Shown: piece by piece, positions 40,997 through 42,220 of the stretch
Numbering within the stretch: the stretch's first letter is position 1
Layout: each line of letters opens with the position of its first letter
Position numbers and translations under genes: made by a program
Assembly (NCBI GenBank): GCA_947074195.1
Contig: CAMTOS010000015.1
Span: forward strand, 1-42,220
Direction: 5' to 3'
Length of the DNA stretch: 42,220 nt
DNA from: an uncultured Bacteroides sp.
Lineage (GTDB): Bacteria > Bacteroidota > Bacteroidia > Bacteroidales > Bacteroidaceae
The notes under the pieces: model-generated
Seen by the model: the letters and a program-made list of their open reading frames with translations, nothing else
The model's database searches: none
Told to the model about the DNA's origin: nothing

Positions 40997-41314
40997 TTAA
41001 GCTACTACTTCCTTGATTGTTAACTCTGTGAATTGTTGACGGTGACCGTTCAATTTGCGGTGACCTTTTCTTCTTTTCTTGTGGAAGATAAGAACTTTGT
41101 CGCCTTTTACAAGTGGAGATACCACTTCGCATACAACTTTAGCACCTTCTACAGTAGGAGCACCTACAGTGATTGCACCAGCGTTGTCTACTAAAAGAAC
41201 TTTGTCGAATTCTACAGTTGCACCGTTTTCAACATTCTGAATGTGGTGAACGAAAAGCTTTTTGCCAGCTTCAGCTTTAAACTGCTGACCGTTAATTTCT
41301 ACAATTGCGTACAT
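40997..41314 (-). CDS. rplU: 50S ribosomal protein L21
   Basis: 105-residue protein of the large ribosomal subunit that binds 23S rRNA. The sequence shows the standard L21 blocks [36 protein letters not shown] and the basic [21 protein letters not shown]. It is the first gene of the rplU-rpmA operon. The 5' leader of about 85 nt can fold into competing stems (41341-41402), which suggests translational or transcriptional feedback by a ribosomal protein, as known for other r-protein operons. Confidence 0.98.
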   Translation of the reverse strand: MYAIVEINGQQFKAEAGKKLFVHHIQNVENGATVEFDKVLLVDNAGAITVGAPTVEGAKVVCEVVSPLVKGDKVLIFHKKRRKGHRKLNGHRQQFTELTIKEVVA

Positions 41315-41402
41315 CTTATATAATAATGTATAAGTTAGCTCCGGCGGGTGGTCTCTAATCGCTTAGAAATCTCTTTATCGGACCCGTTACGGAATAATCG
41401 GG
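41315..41402 (-). promoter_or_regulatory. Structured 5' leader of rplU-rpmA
   Basis: Read on the minus strand, the leader contains a 7-bp hairpin with a GNRA tetraloop, TTTCTAA-GCGA-TTAGAGA (41352-41369, one wobble). CGGG at 41383-41386 can pair either with CCCG at 41399-41402 upstream or with CCCG at 41345-41348 downstream, which encloses the GNRA hairpin. The two pairings exclude each other, the usual layout of a regulatory leader. Whether it binds L21 or another r-protein is unknown. Confidence 0.5.
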
Positions 41403-41404
41403 CA

Positions 41405-41436
41405 CAAAAGTACTATTTTCTAATGGTTTCCACAAA
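41405..41436 (-). promoter_or_regulatory. Promoter of rplU-rpmA
   Basis: On the minus strand: TTTG (41433-41436), 20-nt spacer, TACTTTTG (41405-41412), a full match to the Bacteroidota pattern, with the same -7 sequence as the tRNA-fMet and TetR promoters. Confidence 0.7.
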
Positions 41437-41537
41437 CTTTCAGCATCTTTATTTGCCTGATATTTAATGGCTGAACTCTGTTTTTAACGAAATAAAAGAA
41501 TTTCCGTCTTCTGATGTTTCGGTAATGCGTCCTGGTA

Positions 41538-42113
41538 TTAAAGGGTTGGGGTGTATTTTCCGATCACTTCAATCATCTTCTGAAACTTTTCTTCATTGTA
41601 TCCTTCTTCTGCAAGTCGCAAGATGCCCTCCGGGTCAATGACATAGTTGCGCGGGCATCCGGGGTTACTGAATTTATCGAAGGTATCATTGTCCGGGTCA
41701 TAATATAAAGGCATAGTCAGTCCGGTAGTTTCTGCAAAACGTTTCACTTTCTCCGGAGTTTCATTCGCTCCCACTGCCAGGAATATGAATTTATCTTTCG
41801 GGAAGTGGGGTAGTATTTCTGTTTCCACCCGCTTCAATTCTTTGCGGCAGGGTCCGCAACTTGTGATCCAGAAATTAAGTACAACTGTCTTTCCTTTTAA
41901 TTCTTCAGAAGTAACCGGTGTACCATCTTCTTTATATATGGTATAGGATGGAGCAGGTTCGCCCTCCTCTACATATAATATATTAGTAGTAGTTGCAATA
42001 ACGCTGGCAATTCGGATAGTATCTACCGTAATCTTTTTAGCAACTCTTTCTTGTGCCGATGAAAACTGTACTATATATAATAGTAGAATTGTTAGTAAGT
42101 GTGCCTTTTTCAT
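41538..42113 (-). CDS. TlpA-like thioredoxin-fold protein
   Basis: 191-residue secreted protein. A Sec signal peptide covers residues 1-20 (MKKAHLLTILLLYIVQFSSA) with no lipobox, so the product should be free in the periplasm. The TlpA/AhpC-TSA-type fold follows: KGKTVVLNFWITSCGPCRKEL holds the redox pair Cys86-Gly-Pro-Cys89, with Ser85 where most have Trp. The cis-Pro region reads NPGCPRNYVIDPEG, with an additional cysteine directly before the proline. The role is probably thiol-disulfide reduction in the periplasm; the partner is unknown. It is a single gene with its own promoter, upstream of and on the same strand as rplU, 223 nt away, without a clear terminator between. Confidence 0.9.
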   Translation of the reverse strand: MKKAHLLTILLLYIVQFSSAQERVAKKITVDTIRIASVIATTTNILYVEEGEPAPSYTIYKEDGTPVTSEELKGKTVVLNFWITSCGPCRKELKRVETEILPHFPKDKFIFLAVGANETPEKVKRFAETTGLTMPLYYDPDNDTFDKFSNPGCPRNYVIDPEGILRLAEEGYNEEKFQKMIEVIGKYTPTL

Positions 42114-42148
42114 AAGATCTATATTAATGTATCTATATATAATAAGGA

Positions 42149-42180
42149 TAAAGGTAAATGATATGTCTTATAACCCCAAG
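42149..42180 (-). promoter_or_regulatory. Promoter of the TlpA-like gene
   Basis: On the minus strand: CTTG (42177-42180), 20-nt spacer, TACCTTTA (42149-42156), a 7 of 8 match to TAnnTTTG. The start codon is 35 nt downstream. Confidence 0.5.
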
Positions 42181-42220
42181 TTTATGCTTCTCTATTTATT
42201 ATAGATGTAAGAATATTCTT

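Overview
The window reads as a stretch of core chromosome from a member of the Bacteroidota, most likely order Bacteroidales. Reasons: repeated -7 elements of the Bacteroidota type (TAnnTTTG, several with TTG or TTTG about 19-22 nt upstream); weak or absent Shine-Dalgarno sites; many Sec lipoproteins, some with a D-rich stretch right after the lipobox cysteine; and families typical of the phylum (GldH, a DUF4270 lipoprotein, a lipidated TamA-like protein, a RicT with a long C-terminal tail, an Nfn-type fusion). Genus cannot be fixed from the sequence alone. No rRNA, prophage, insertion sequence, CRISPR array or recognisable defence cassette is present.

Layout. 1-45: 5' half of an initiator tRNA on the minus strand. 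280-2315: TetR regulator, fabG and an RluA-type pseudouridine synthase in one run, closed by a terminator. 2344-3736: an orphan single-pass TPR-like membrane protein (minus) and an orphan small secreted protein (plus). 3842-7320: cyclophilin lipoprotein, M16 peptidase and MATE transporter. 7413-14361: tamB and a lipoprotein TamA homologue (TamL type), overlapping by 20 nt. 14509-16940: a nucleotidyltransferase and a putatively surface-exposed S41 protease. 17168-21182: ABC-F protein and M13 metallopeptidase lipoprotein. 21340-28651: purH followed 7 nt later by the elongasome operon mreB-mreC-mreD-mrdA-rodA.

The right part is mainly on the minus strand: metF-holB-ricT-gldH (32809 to 28660); a short GT5-like protein followed by a DUF4270 lipoprotein (35341 to 32964), divergent from panC-panD (35589-36812); a fused NfnA-NfnB-like flavoprotein; serS; the rplU-rpmA ribosomal operon with a structured leader; and a TlpA-like thioredoxin lacking the usual Trp before CxxC.

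The genes form several modules: cell-elongation peptidoglycan synthesis (mre/mrdA/rodA), outer-membrane biogenesis (TamB/TamL), envelope proteolysis and folding (M13, M16, S41, cyclophilin, TlpA-like), pantothenate synthesis (panCD), one-carbon and purine metabolism (metF, purH) and translation (tRNA-fMet, rplU, rpmA, serS, RluA). No clear-cut new multi-gene system is visible. The most interesting leads are the GT5-like protein that has lost its sugar-nucleotide motif and its C-terminal half, the nested palindromes at 16995-17073, the rplU leader with competing stems, the hairpin inside the mre operon, and the tandem-repeat tail of RicT.
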